From positions 1 to 64,000 of the forward strand of contig BLZA01000030.1 of assembly GCA_013423385.1 (NCBI GenBank): 64,000 nucleotides of DNA, written 5' to 3'. The notes beneath the pieces are model-generated. The model made no database searches and was not told the origin of the DNA. It saw only the letters and a list, made by a program, of their open reading frames with translations. Below, piece after piece: positions 1-12,388 of this stretch (position 1 is its first letter; each line of letters starts with the position of its first letter). This DNA comes from Naganishia liquefaciens (Eukaryota; Basidiomycota; Tremellomycetes; Filobasidiales; Filobasidiaceae). Both the position numbers and the translations under genes were made by a program.

Positions 1-69
1 GGAGAAGTTCTGGCCTTGATAAATTAGTCTGTGAATGTATACGTTAGTTCAATGTTGGTATCTGATACA

Positions 70-113
70 CCCCCTAACCCCTAACCCTAACCCCCTAACC
101 CCTAACCCCTAAG
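70..113. repeat. Degenerate telomere-type CCCTAA repeats
   Basis: Short run of CCCCTAA/CCCTAA units, the C-rich strand of the TTAGGG telomere repeat used by many fungi. The C-rich strand at the left is the orientation expected near a left chromosome end, but 70 unrelated bases come before it and the units vary in length, so it is a degenerate subtelomeric or interstitial block rather than a clean chromosome end. Confidence 0.75.
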
Positions 114-284
114 CTGGAGGACATCGTTACTCCCGCAACTTTCTCTTGTTCTTCCTGTAGAGAGACAGCCTGTATCTAGTAGCCAGCTGGGATGTAGCTG
201 TACCTGCGGTACACACTATGACATCTAATGGCTGGTCTACAATAAGCGTCGCCTTCCAATAGCCGCCTGGCGCGGTGCAAAGTG

Positions 285-400
285 CATTGCACTTAGTACA
301 TTGCACCATAGTCCACTGCGCCATAGTGCATTGCACCATTGTGCATTGTACCATAGTGCAATGAACCATAGTGCATTGCACCATCATACATTGTACTGAG
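285..400. repeat. Minisatellite of TGCATTGCACCATAG-like units
   Basis: About seven imperfect copies of a 15-base unit close to TGCATTGCACCATAG. It explains the repetitive 97-codon open frame on the minus strand here, which I do not call as a gene. The rest of positions 1-770 shows no gene. Confidence 0.8.
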
Positions 401-775
401 TACATGACTCTATAGTCCAAGCCACCACGTAGCCTAACCGAATAGGTATATATAGCTGGCTTCTCAGATCTGTAATAGCTCTCATGCTCTTTGATACACC
501 CTTTGATTCACCTTTAATTCCGAAGCTACCTCGAGTACAAGACTTTCTCAGGATTAGCTACCCTCGTCTTCCACTTAAGGTATTCTAAGTCCTAGCCTAC
601 GTAATAAGAGTACATCGTTAGTGCTGAATCCCTCATACAACGGAGGAATAATATCGCTATAGCGATATTGACTTCTGGCCCGCGACACTTCCTCTCGGCG
701 AATTTTTGCGACATGTACGTTGCATAAGGCACTCAGTGCATTGAAACGTTTGAAGATTCTGGTCTTCTCGTCATT

Positions 776-832
776 CTCGATATCAGCTGCACGTCATTCT
801 CGATATCAGCTGCACGTCATTCTCGATATCAG
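776..832. repeat. 23-bp tandem repeat, about three copies
   Basis: A unit containing CATTCTCGATATCAGCTGCA is repeated almost perfectly about three times, at the edge of the gag-like fossil. It looks like local tandem duplication of that element's sequence. Confidence 0.8.
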
Positions 833-1114
833 CTGCAGAGGCTGCGGCATGGAGACGCCATTCTGCCTTGAGCGCACCGTACTTTGTCGGAAGTAAGCGG
901 AGAAAGTAGGAACACTTCTCGGCATCGCTAATCTCGAGCTTGACGCTCTCGGCCTTGGCACGTATTTTTCCACGTCGTCGCCGTCATCGAGTTTGAGGCT
1001 TTCCAGCTCGGACCCGACATCGGCACGGTGAGCATCGTTATCGACCTGAAGTAGCTGTGCTAGTCGATCCCACTGCGCCTTGGCGGTGGTACGGTTCGAA
1101 ATCTTGAGCTTCAT
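806..1114 (-). mobile_element. Copia-type LTR retrotransposon gag fragment (fossil)
   Basis: The minus-strand frame resembles the UBN2/gag region of Ty1-Copia elements: an AKAQWD.L motif is followed by a helix with SLKLDDGDDVE and a downstream segment typical of this gag family. Only this piece is present; no protease, integrase, reverse transcriptase or LTR pair was seen around it. It is a broken, old fragment, in line with the subtelomeric setting. The family call rests on motif similarity only. Confidence 0.5.
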
Positions 1115-1736
1115 TCGGAGACCGGCCGAGATGGAACACTAAATAACGCCTCGTGCCTTTTCATCATTTTTCGTCCGTGAATTGTTATACCGAAGTTCTT
1201 CTTGCTACACCGACAGCTCAACCGGATATATTCTCTCGTCTTTTAGGGGTATAGGCTTGATCGGTTGCGCGGGCGCCGGCCGATCTAAGGCGGTCATCGC
1301 ACCGACGGCGTAATATGGCATCCTCGACTGCATGAGTCCACTGGATGCAGCCATCTTGGTTTGTGAGCTTTACGATAGACGAGTTCATATGATAAGTTTA
1401 AGATGCTGTTGCGGCTATAGAAATGACAACTCACCTGTTGTTCCAAGCCCATAAGTTCAAGATGCTTGACCAACAGGTATTCTGGGTCTCTGAGAATAGC
1501 TCCACATACTGAGCCTTATGCCAGGAGCACAGGAGCGGCAACTATCGGCTGAGTTCTGTACAGGGAAAGGTCGACTGCCGTCGAGGCGTACATCTATTGA
1601 ATGAGCTCCATCTTCCTCACTCCTGACCTGACCTCCTTACAACATGCTCTCTGCAACTTTGTATTCGTCATCACCGCCGGAGCAGAGGCTGTAGAAAGTG
1701 AGACGTTTCTGCATCACAGGGCATTCATAACGTTGG

Positions 1737-1873
1737 ACACCGCCATCCGAACTATAAAGGCATTCACAATTGAGCTTTGGAGGTTACGAAGTGCCCGCCC
1801 AAGTCACCGCCACATCCGAACTATAAAGGCACTCACAATTGAACTTTGGAGGTTACGAAGTGCCCGCCCAAGT
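1737..1873. repeat. Tandem duplication of a ~68-bp unit
   Basis: Two copies of a unit starting near CCGAACTATAAAGGCA and ending in GTGCCCGCCCAAGT lie head to tail with only a few differences. The second copy ends about 60 bp from the tRNA gene. Apart from this repeat and the tRNA, positions 1115-2300 show no supported gene. Confidence 0.85.
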
Positions 1874-1933
1874 GTTCCGCGGCCACTTATCGTAGAGTGG
1901 CTGATTTTGACATAGAATACGCGACGAAAAAGT

Positions 1934-2020
1934 TTCGTGAAGGGGAATCGAACCCCTGCCAGCACCTTTACAGTCCGACTCGGATGGGAAAGTGCTATTC
2001 TACCACTAAACTATCACGAA
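1934..2020 (-). tRNA. tRNA-Gly (anticodon CCC) with a 17-nt intron
   Basis: On the minus strand the 7-bp acceptor stem TTCGTGA/TCACGAA closes perfectly. The D-arm GTTTAGTGGTAGAAT is typical of fungal glycine tRNAs, and the T-arm AGGGGTTCGATTCCCCT has a perfect 5-bp stem. The anticodon stem GCACT/GGTGC encloses TTCCCA, which gives anticodon CCC. A 17-nt insert after position 37 is where eukaryotic tRNA introns lie. The T1:A72 first pair is unusual for tRNA-Gly. The insert contains CTGTAA, which mimics a tyrosine anticodon loop, but no matching stem supports tRNA-Tyr. Confidence 0.78.
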
Positions 2021-2300
2021 GCGCATGGGAAAGGGTCAGAGTTTGAATTTATATTAGGTTTTTGAATGAGCCAGCCACCGCTTTTGCAATCGAGAAATGT
2101 TTGCTCTTCTTCTCTGCCCACAACTCCGCCTTCTGCAGCACGCTTCATTCAGAGTCCAGCAGATTCGCGGCCCAGTCTTCATTGAATCTCTCAGATCGAT
2201 TCCATTGCCCATTCTGCGTCTCCGCCGACATCGTTTTCGATATTCCTATAAACTGCCCCAGATTGATCCGTCTGGTCACTCGCTGTGAATCCGTCCCAAA

Positions 2301-3598
2301 ATGACATCCTCGGTATCCGGTGAGGCAAACTTCTCATCTTGCCGATGTCGCATGTCTGACAATTATCTCTTCAAGAACTCCGGAATGGTATGCTCTGATC
2401 AGCAATGTTGAAACGCTCCTGAGATTCTGATTCGGCTTCCTCGGTTTCTCTAGTCTGTGTACAGCTCCAGGCATCTATCCGTAAATCAGCCCTTCAGGCT
2501 ACAAGAACGAAAACGCAGGCGGCACCGACCCGAGCGACCTATTTGCGCAAAAATTCTGGACTGTACGACTCGCTGATAGCTGTCCTCAAGCACCTCCGGC
2601 AAGATGTAACAGCATTATCCCTCGCCTTCTCCGGAAAATCCATCACCGTCGAAGCAGCATTGACACAGGTTCAGAAGGTGGCAGACCATGCAGCGAGGCT
2701 TGCAGCCTGTGTCGTCGCCCTGCCGTCGGAAGGATGTCAGATACAGGAATGGCGACAAGATGTCGCCGAAATAGCGGATCGTCTCGATAAATACTGCAAG
2801 ACCCTCATTGCGCACTGCGACAATCCGCAACCACAGTCCTCCGCGGGTCCTTCCACCCAGTCACCAGCTCCGTACTTGGTGAATACGTCCTCTGTTTGGG
2901 AAAGCATCGATCACATGATACGCACATCAAGCGCGGATGAACCCACGGCAATCAAGAAAAGTTGGCAGCAAGATCGGGAATGCATGGATGACGCATTCGG
3001 CGAGTTCAAAGACCTACTGGAAGATGACGAGGGTGTAGGGGAAGAAGAAACATTTAATCAGGACAATGAATGGGCAGAGCTGGAGAAAGAGCTGAATGGC
3101 GGCGGAGACCTGGATGAGGCTGAAATGCAGAGAGTCAAGAAGGTACGCCAACGTTATTAGCACGGATGTTCGCTCAAACGTTTCCAGCTCGACACAGTGG
3201 TACGACTTGTATTAGCACTTCACAAGCGATTCAGTACCCGACTGCTCGACATCCCCGATCTGCTGCAACTACCCAAGCAATTGGATCTCTCGCACGCCAT
3301 ATCCGCCAACTTTGACGCCCTGGTTGCTAGTTTATATCCGCCGCAGAATACCAAGGAAGTCAAACAGGCTGCAGATGCCATGATTGAAGACGCAGTCCAG
3401 CTCTGCACTTTGTCGGTACAGCAAGCTCGAGTCTCCCAAGGATTGGATTTGGCAGAACAGCTGGGCGATCTGCATATGACGGAGGGGAAGGAGATCATGA
3501 AAGAGGATGGGCCATATGGCAGTGATTTGAAGTGGCTCTCATTCTGGCAGGAGCAGATGGACAAGGCGTGTGGCGTGTGGAGAGGAACAAGCGCGTAA
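2301..3598 (+). CDS. GCIP / cyclin-D1-binding protein 1-like protein
   Basis: The spliced product is about 389 aa from exons 2301..2387, 2471..3142 and 3188..3598, which close in frame. It resembles the GCIP (Grap2 and cyclin-D interacting, CCNDBP1) family: a helical N-terminal half with YDSLIAVLKHLRQDV, a VWESID segment, an acidic linker near residues 180-215, and a C-terminal helical region with FDALVASLYPPQ, matching the DLALSIYPP region of human CCNDBP1. Family members bind cyclin D and helix-loop-helix factors; their role in fungi is unclear. The first exon is the least certain part, because the clearly coding stretch has no ATG at its left end and the 2301 ATG needs the 83-nt first intron. 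Confidence 0.6.
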
Positions 3599-3679
3599 TA
3601 TCACAATCATCATATAAGTACTGACATCATGCCCGCCCTGGTCTGGATCATGCTTCGTCCGCTACAAATCACCCAACGA

Positions 3680-6600
3680 CTAGTCAACCTCTATGACTTC
3701 AATGTCTGCCTTCGCGACCTTGCGATTCATGGTGGATTTGCTCGGCTGTATTTTAGCGTTGTCGTGACGTTTTTGTAAAGCTACGACCAACTTTGGTATC
3801 TCGGCCACATCATCTAGATCCCACGCCGCCTTGACTCTCGCATATAAGACTGAGCAGTCTATCGAATCGCACCGGACTTCATCACTGATTGGCGTTGATG
3901 AACACGACGCGCAAATGCGTTGCGCCGAGATCACACGGGATTCCGCGAGGTGAAGTCGCGATAACAGAGCGTGCAATGTGGACGATATATTTGCGGGCGC
4001 CCGGCACCTCTCACATACGTTGAGTTCCAGGTCTTCCCTAAAGTCAGCACAAGCCTTGTACCTTGAAGCATCAAATACCGACCTCGCTTCTGATTGACCT
4101 GACCACAGACGAGGCAATGTATACTAGTAAACGCCGTATCCAACGTCCTCCCGAGGCCCTGCGCTTTCTGATCTCGTCCGGATTTGTACCGATGCTGATT
4201 GGAAGCCAATTGTCGTTTCGGCATGGCGTTGTACCAGATCTCGCAATCCACGCCGATGAGATTTAGTATTCGATTTAAAGGCGGAATAAGCTGACGGCGA
4301 ATGTAGTATTCCGCATCGAGCTTTAGTTCTCTACAGTGGTTTGTCAGTGCCGTTGCCATCGCCCATTATCGCGACATACCGATTGTTCAAGAGTTCCTCA
4401 GGAGCCATGGCGCGATCCACCAACCTATGTGCTTCTCCCGTCGTGATCACATAGGGGACACGTTCGCCGTACTCGGCTTCCGCTCTCGGATCCTCTGTAA
4501 GTTTTCGGCTGGCAACCATGACACCTGGTGGTGGAGGCCCACGTTCACTGGAGGAAGATCAGCGGATTGACGAGTAAGTTTCTAGCAGAACATACGAGTA
4601 TGAGCCCAGCTTGACCTCCTTAGCCAGCGTAAAGTCCTGTATGGAGACTTTGCCCTCCAGCAATTTGCTCCATTGCGTAACACAGTACTCCTTGATCCGT
4701 GAGATGTCCTGCGTGCGAAACAGTTCTCTGAAAGAAACTCAGTTCGCGCTATCCAAGGCGGACACAAGACCCACTTGATGACAGACTCGACCATCTTCTG
4801 TCCTGCGGGGAAGCCATCCCTCCTGACAGTCTCAATGCCCTTGGCATCAAAGCCTGGCTCGATCTCGTCTATAGACTCGTACTTGAAGCCTACGTATCGC
4901 TTTTTCGCCATCAACAGCGATTTGGTATAGACCTTCCCCGTTGCTGCATTAGAAACGATTGATATGTCGCCGGAATAGTAGCGGCTCACCTTTTCGAACT
5001 TGAGCTTCACGGGCCTAGGATTCACCGTTGTGACAGCGTCGGCAATTTCGTTGCCAATTCGGAATGCTTCGTCTTTTGTACGACCGGGTAAGTGCACGAA
5101 CAACGAATCAGTGTCACCATAGACGACCTGCGTGAACATTCAGCGGATATACATTCACGTCTGAGCCTCGACTTACCTCTGCCTTCCAAGCTGCATTCAT
5201 TTCGATTTGCTTGATCGCCTACAATTTTCCAGTTAGCGCAAATCAACGATAGCTTGGGTTGTTCACTTTTTCGAGTGTCTCTCTACCCGTCTGCACGATA
5301 CTATCAGCGATCTCGACACAAGGCATTCTGCCCGAAAAGCTCGCGCCCGTATAGCCATAGGTAACGTTCTGAAAGTCGCAGTCAGCGAGAAGCCAACATT
5401 GTGGCGCAAACCTACGGCCATCAATTTCAGACCCAGCTGTCTTGCATTGAGAACCTGGAGCAGAGACTAAAGAGCCGGTGAGACGAGCTTAGTCATCTGC
5501 ATTGGCATACTTGCCTTATCACCCTTTGCCGTCTTCATCCCTTGCTTAACCATGACACGAGTGTCCAGAATTTCTGTCAACATCTTCGCCAATAAGCTGC
5601 GCCGCAAGTGCTGCTTCGCGTAGATGATCCCGTTTGGAGAGACTGGGGGATTTTTAGGACTGCGCGCGGGAAAGCATCTTTCAAACGTACTGGATACCTG
5701 ATTTTGCAGTAGCTCCAGCTCCCCTGGAGGGAGTACCATATCTATCCATCCCAGTTTGCTAGCGCCCTTGAATCGTTCCACCCTGCCAAGACATGTCGAA
5801 TAGCAGTAATTGTAGCCGATCATGACGGACGGGTAGAGTGACTGAAAGTCGAGGACGAGTACGGGATCGACGTAAAATTTGGATTGAGGCTCAAAGATCA
5901 ATGGCTGGGCTTCCGCCGCATTCTGTTTTCCAACCTTTTGAGCAGTATAATCAATATCAGTTAACTTTGTGCAACGAATTACCCACTGCCTCCCTGGAAG
6001 GTGAAATCAAGACAAATGACTCGGGCTTGGCGATCCGGAACATGAACGACTCGACCTTGAACTGCGATCCACGACTCATAACCGAGGCAAAGTCGACTCC
6101 AAACACACGAGCAAATTCGCTAAGGAGAACGTCAGCACAGTATACCAGACTAGAGCCCAAACGTACGCATTCTTGGTGGTTATCTCTGCAGCATCCATCA
6201 TCTCAATATACATGACCGTCTTGTTGACAAAGTATCGCAAAACCTTGTCCAGATGAGCGGGGTATTTGCTTTTGAACCATGCCGTCAGAGTGGAAGACGA
6301 GTAATGCGGAAAGCTGCGATTCATGTCAGATCTGTTCTCGCTCAAGCTTGCCGTTGACTCACCGTTGTCGCAAGAGATGAAAAGCCACGTTCTCGAAAGA
6401 ATAGCCAAGCAGGTTGAGCTCGCCTCGCAGGATCCGCCAGATATTGAAAACATGTCTGCCGCTGACCTTGAACGCTGACGTATGAGTACGATCATAGTTG
6501 CCGAATCCGCGCCCTTGATTGGTGACAGACTTGACGCGAGAGACCTCGTCCGCGAGATCCATACCTAGCAGACTGTAATCAGCGGGGCGCTCACAGTGGT

Positions 6601-9600
6601 ACTCTGGTGCGTGCACACTACGAGTTCAAGATGCGCGCTCACTGAATTGATGGTGTAGTCTTTGCGACAAGTATCCCCATGATGACGAATGCACTTCCCA
6701 TCCTGCTAGAATATCTGGATTCCATTCGCGCACCTTGTCAATGATGTAGTTCATCAGCTCGAGCTCGTCTTCGACGTATGTGATGTCGACTTCTGGGAGG
6801 GCAATTCGTCCGGGTTCGAGGCGTTTGTCGCGGACGGCGATCATGCCGACGTGATAGCCCTCTCTGCCTTGATAGTCTGGCAAATCGATGCGCTCATCCT
6901 GCAAGCAGTAGAAGACGGCAGCAATGGCGTCTTGTTCCGGATCAGGAAGAAGTCGCATGCGTGACGTGGCTAGGAAGGCTTAGCGGAGTGGAGGCTGTGA
7001 GAAAACAGACTTACCAAAGACCTCTATTGCAAGCGTGCTCATCGCCTGCCTTTCTCGGTGAGAGTTGCTATTCTTTTTCTTCTGGCTGACGGAAAACCCA
7101 TATCGATTGGCTTGTGTTGGACCTCCCCACTGTACTGGAGTCAGCGTTGCCAGGACCGCTGCAAGCACGACTGACCTGCGAGGCTGCCTTGGCCCGAGTA
7201 TTCATGACTGCGCATATCAGCCGCCTTATCTACGATGCGAGCCTTAACGCCAGACTCACTTTTCGCCTCTCGTTCTTGCTTATCCTTCTCGAGCCACAGC
7301 TCGACCACTGCCTTTGGCGGCGGAACCGGAACATACACCCAATCTCTGACAGTGTCTGGAGGTTTCCGTTTTCCCTTCCTTCGTCTCGGCCTTTTCTTCG
7401 CCCGCACTTCGAACTCAAAGGGTTCAAGCTGTGCCACACCATTGTACGCCAAGTGATGCACCTCGGTACCAAAGCTTTTCGCTTTGAGGGGCACATCGGT
7501 GTGAATGGAAAAGTATGGTTTCTGGTAGACGACAAAGGGCTCGTCGTAAACGTCCAGCGTGGCAATCATGTCTTTACGAGATATTGGCGGCGGCTGATAC
7601 TTCCAGGTATTGGGTATGATATGAGTTGATTCTTCCGAGTTGGCAGAGATTGTTTCAGAAACGACGGTCCCGGTGCTATCTGACGGGCGGGCAGCATCGA
7701 CCGGCTCCTGGGACATGAACCTCGCGCGTTTTTTAGGCTTGGTCGCTTGACCGGAAACATATGTGGGGGCGAGAAATGTTGCTGCGAGATCCCTAGAATG
7801 GCTCTGCTTTGCCTCGTCCGAAGGGCTCGCAGGCGGTGTCGGATCCGTAAAAGTCGGCTCAAGCGCCTCTTCGGACTCCCAGCTCTGGCGGTGCCTCTTG
7901 ATGCCGGTAGAGATTGTCAAGGGGTCAATAATCTGTGCTTGAGCCTCTGCATCCACGCCGACCGCGGCGGGTCTATCGAGTCCAGCTTCAGGGTCGTCCG
8001 AATCGCCGTCCACGTTGCCATCCATAGTCGCGCGAGACGCCACAAGATCGACTTCATCCTGTGCCAAACCCATCTCGCCTCCATCCTGCGGTTTGATCGT
8101 CTCGTCGCTCATCAAGACGTCCTCGGCAGCCAACGCTGCCTCCCGGTCACCGCCCTCGATAAACGGATTCCTCACGGGGACGCCGCTGTCCCGACGCGGT
8201 CCAAGGTTCCTTTGCGGTGTCGGTGACGCCTTGGCACGCGCAAACAGATTCTTGGCGACGGGCGTCTTGACCGGGCTGCTTTGCCTATCGCTCGAGCGAC
8301 TCCCAGGATAATAAGGATTCTCCCGGCCGGCCTTTGTCGGTGTCGTAAAGTGCCTCAACTTGCTCGGCGTGTTCGACGCATGATGCACGGGCGTATTCGT
8401 CGTTGTCTTTTCCCACCGCTGCGTCTTGCCGGGCGTCCGAAGCAATGTATTTTGTTTCCGCTGGCTATGCATCTGCGTGAGCTTTGACGAAAACTCGAAC
8501 GAGTCCGCGTCCTCGTCGTCCGGCCCGCCCTCTCCGCCCCGAACGAAATCGAGAATATCGTCCTGAAGCTCGTCGTATCCGTTGCCGCCGCGCTTGGGTG
8601 TGACATCTCCCGACTCCTCTACCCACGCCGCCTGCGTGCCTATCCGCTCGACCTGCTTGACGTCAACTTCGACATCCTCTGCCGCTTCCTCCTTGAAAGA
8701 CGGCGGACGCTGCGACGTGTATATCACGTCAAACGGATTCGGCCCGTCGGACTCGATGATCTCGGCCAACATCTCCGGCTCGGCTTGCCCCTGCGTTGGC
8801 TTGAGGGGCGATGACTGCGGCACGGGACGAAACACCTGCGTTTGACCGGGTTTTCTGACCGACATCCGGGACTGCGGCCACCCAGCCTCGACGCTCTCAA
8901 ACGTCGTCATGATCCACTAATCGTCGTGAATCAGCCCAAATCGACAGCACAGACGCCACCACTGCTCACCTTGTCCCACTGCGCCTGGTCCCTCGCCCGC
9001 GGCTTGCCCAGCGTCTCAAACTTCATCTTGGAATACCCCTTCTCCCGGCGCTCCTCTTGGACCCGGAACTGTAACATCTGCCACCACCGCTCACTCGCAT
9101 CCCAATCCCCGCCGCGCCAAGCCGCATCCTCCTGACTGAGCCCGACCCGGACCAGCTTGTCATCCGCACTCGGCATCATCCCCGCCGTCGCCGGCAAACC
9201 TTTGCTGACCCGTCTCGCCGCCTCTTCCTCCCACAGCTCGCGCACGGAGCGTACGTGCTTGGCATCGGCGTCGATGGTTTCCGGGTGCAGGAATTCACGC
9301 AGCGAATCGTGCAGGTAACGCGGCTTGAGGCGCCGGCGGTTGAGAACGTGATAGGGGAAGACGTCGATTTCGAGGGCGTCCCATGTTGATTTCCCGGGCA
9401 AGGGTTCCTCGGCGTGAATGTTGGCGGCGGGAACGGTGAGCGAGGTGTGCAAGTCGGAAGGGTCGAAAGCGTCGCCCTCTGCGAGACGATCAGCGCATGC
9501 CCCGTTGGCGGCGGCCAAAAACAAAAAAGCCGCAAGTACTCACCGGGCAAGGGCAATCGAAACAAGCCGCCGTCCAAGTCGACCCATCCGCAGCCGTACA

Positions 9601-10213
9601 GATCAAAGTCGATCATGAACTGCAGCTTGCTCGCCAAGTGGCTCTCGTAGCTCGCAAACTTTTTGCCCATGATACTCGCGCCCTCGAGCAGTTTGACGGC
9701 TCGATGAATGTGGCTCGGCGTCACGAGTGAAATCTTGAGGTAATACGCATATCCGACGTGGTACCCGTAGAACGGCACGCCCTTGACCAAGACGACGCTC
9801 GCGACATGGAGCGTATTCGTATTCAACCCACCCGCGCCCGGTTTCCCCTGATCCACAAACGCATCCTGCCTCAAGCTCTGACACAGCGCGGCATTCAAGC
9901 TATTGGCCAGGCGATGCGTATACCGATGAACGGCATCCGGTGCAAGGCTCCTCTCCTCGGGATAATCCACAAAGAAATACGGCCACACGCCGTGCACATT
10001 GACACACACGGACTGATTCGCGGGCGTTGCGCCAAAGATCTTGATCAAGGGGACCCGGGTCGGCAGCGTCCCGATCGGGAACGACGTTGCGCCATTGGGG
10101 ATCGGTGAGCGGTACGCGTGCGCGAGGGCGGGAACGGGCGGGGTGAGGGTGATCTGGATGTCGACGAGCTTGACGCGGAGGAAGGGCGGGGTGGTGTCCT
10201 GGGAGTGTGCCAT
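3680..10213 (-). CDS. REV3: DNA polymerase zeta catalytic subunit (REV3)
   Basis: A long multi-exon B-family polymerase gene running from ATG at 10213 to the stop at 3680. The N-terminal exon has the Pol zeta NTD pattern (GYHVGYAYYLKISLV, then FMIDFDLYGCGWVDL). A low-complexity linker (about 8910-7141) follows, then an exonuclease-like domain with DILAGWEV near 6700. Palm motif A reads DFQSLYPSVMIGYNYCYSTC (about 5850-5780), motif C reads YGDTDS (about 5115), and the Rev3 signatures KKRYVGFKYES and FDAKGIETVRRDG follow (about 4910-4800). The C terminus has the Cys clusters CLVC and CERC...CASC...CDSIDC; in Pol zeta the last binds an Fe-S cluster and Rev7/Pol31 partners. With Rev7 it extends mismatched ends in translesion synthesis. 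Introns are short, and I did not resolve every junction. Confidence 0.93.
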
Positions 10214-10738
10214 CTGCGAGGCTGCCTCGAGGGGGAGACGGGGCGGGGACGGGCTGTTTGTTGCATGGTCGACCTGAATGCACGCGGTCGCCTTGGTTTC
10301 AGATGCTTCCGGGGGGGGATTCTTCCGGGCGCACCATCTCCTTCTGGTCTCGCGTCATCAGCCTCTTGACACCCCGGGCACTCGTCGAGATGCTCGCAGT
10401 GCGTGATAGCAGCGAGGATGTGGCCAAGCTCGCCCGTCGCCGTCTGCGGTGCAACTCGTCACCTGCAATGTCACGCAGCTCCAAGCTTTTGCCTTTGCCC
10501 GTCTCGAGTCTCGAGAACTATTACAAGGTGGTCTGCTCGACTCTGATCGTCTAATAATATACCAATGCGTGAGTGAATTGTTGAGGTGCGCGACCCGCCC
10601 GCATCCCCGCACCTGCCTCGATCGTGTCGCTTTGCAGGCCAGCGGTCTTGTGAGTCCGGATACCACAGTCTTCGCTCTCCGTTGCTGAGCCTGATTGACA
10701 AGCGATAAGAGAGACGCTCCCCCATATACCCTCGACGC

Positions 10739-10747
10739 TATAAATAG
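10739..10747 (+). promoter_or_regulatory. TATA box (TATAAATAG)
   Basis: A consensus TATA element about 190 bp upstream of the monooxygenase ATG at 10940, in the 0.7-kb divergent spacer shared with REV3. Three copies of TCGGCCAC follow at 10772-10795, between the TATA and the ATG. Confidence 0.5.
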
Positions 10748-10939
10748 CCCCGTGCCCGACCTCGGTCCGCATTCGGCCACTCGGCCACTCGGCCACGCGC
10801 TCGGCCATGCATTCGCGACACTTTGAGGTCGTGCAGCCCGCCGACACCGTCAACCCTCCCTGCCCACGCATATAACAACCCCCAAAATGCCGGTCGACAC
10901 CTTCCGCTAGGCTACCACACAGCCATTCTCCCGCCCCTC

Positions 10940-12388
10940 ATGTCCACTGCCACCTCGCTGCGCAGACCGCCCCGGGTCCTCATCTCGGGCGGATCCATCG
11001 CAGGGCCCGCCATCGCATGGTGGTTCACGCGGTACGGATTCCACACCACGCTCGTGGAACGATGGCCCGGCCTGCGTCCAGGAGGACAGAACATTGACGT
11101 CAGCAACCAAGGGGTACGCTTTTCGTCTCCTTGTTTCCCCCCGTCCTGCGTCTGATCCCACCTGCAGCGCGAGATTGCGCGCCGCATGTCGCTCGAGCAG
11201 CCCATCCTCGACGCCAACACGGGCGAAAAGGGCACCGTCTTTACAGACCTTCAAGGCCGCGCCCGGATCTCGATGCCGCTCGAACCAGGCAGCGTATCCC
11301 CGACCAACGAAACCGAGATCCTGCGTGGTTCGTTTGCGCAATTATTGTACGATGCCACGTCCAAGACGACCGACTGGCGATTCGGCGACCAGATCAAGCA
11401 AGTAGACGAGCACGAGGACAGAGTTGATATTGTCTTTCAGAGCGGGAAGCAGGAGACATTTGATATCGTCGTCCTAGCAGATGGCGTCGGCTCGCGCACG
11501 CGAAAACTCGTCTTCCCGCCGCAAGACATCGAGTTCAAGAAGCTCGGCGTTTGTAAGTTGTTCACCCGACCCGTGCTCCGTCAAGTTTCCTGATTCGCCC
11601 CGAGACATCGCCTACTTTATGTACCCTCGGGATCCCAATGATCCGTTGGCCAATCAATGGGTCGTCACCAACCTCCCGGGCAAACGAGCGCTGAGCTTCC
11701 GACCCGGAGGCCCAGGACTGACATCTGCCTTTCTCATGTGGTACGTCCGTCCCTAACCCCCGCCGCACAGCCCATGGCCCATGGCTGATCCCCCAACAGG
11801 TGCAGCCCTGAATCCCAAGGCTACGAAAAGCTTCCGCAAGCCGACCAGATCGCCGCCATCCGCGAACACCTCCTCTACCCCTCAGTCCCCAACAGCACCA
11901 TCACTCAACGTGCCCTCCAAGGCCTCTCTGCCACCACCGAAGTCTACCTCGAATACACGGGCCAAATCCACGCCAAACACCTACACACCCCGACCGGCCG
12001 AATTGGCATGATCGGCGACGCCGCCTACTGTGGTACGGCTCTCTCCGGCGCCGGTACGACGCTCAGCCTCGTTGGCGCATACATCCTCGCCGGGGAACTC
12101 GCTCGGCACCGGGACGATCCGCGCGCGGGAATGAAGGCGTACGAAGCATGGATGGCGCCCTTTGCGGCGCAACTGCAGGACTTGCCGCCGGGCGTGCCGC
12201 AGATCGTCCTGCCGCAGACTGAACTCGGGATCCGTGTTCTTCATGGCATCGGTAGGCTGATGTTGTGGCTGTCCAAGTTTCGGGTTGTGCAGTGGGCTGC
12301 CGGCAAGGTGTTTGTACCGGGAGAGGTCGATCGGATTCCGTTGCCGGATTATCGAGAGTACGAGGTGGTACTCGACGAGAAGAAATAA
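10940..12388 (+). CDS. FAD-dependent monooxygenase (PHBH/TetX-like)
   Basis: Four exons (10940..11113, 11168..11552, 11605..11740, 11800..12388) join in frame to 427 aa. The N terminus has the dinucleotide-binding fold VLISGGSIAGPAIAWW, a variant GxGxxG, followed by TTLVER at the end of beta-2. The middle has the second FAD motif VVLADGVGSRTRK (DG), and the C-terminal part has GMIGDAAYCGTALSGAGTTL, the GD motif that holds the FAD ribityl chain. This is the class A flavoprotein hydroxylase layout, closest in feel to tetracycline-hydroxylase/TetX-like enzymes. No signal peptide or C-terminal membrane segment is seen, so it is probably cytosolic. The substrate is unknown; no biosynthetic cluster surrounds it. 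Confidence 0.88.

Noticed and set aside
1-113. True chromosome end
   Set aside because: CCCTAA units are few and irregular and are preceded by 70 bases of other sequence. Subtelomeric or interstitial repeats are more likely.
1934-2020. tRNA-Tyr
   Set aside because: CTGTAAA could be a GTA anticodon loop, but no complementary anticodon stem fits there, while GCACT/GGTGC pairs around CCC.
7114-8311. Plus-strand open frames opposite REV3
   Set aside because: They mirror the low-complexity linker of the polymerase gene and lack any motif of their own.
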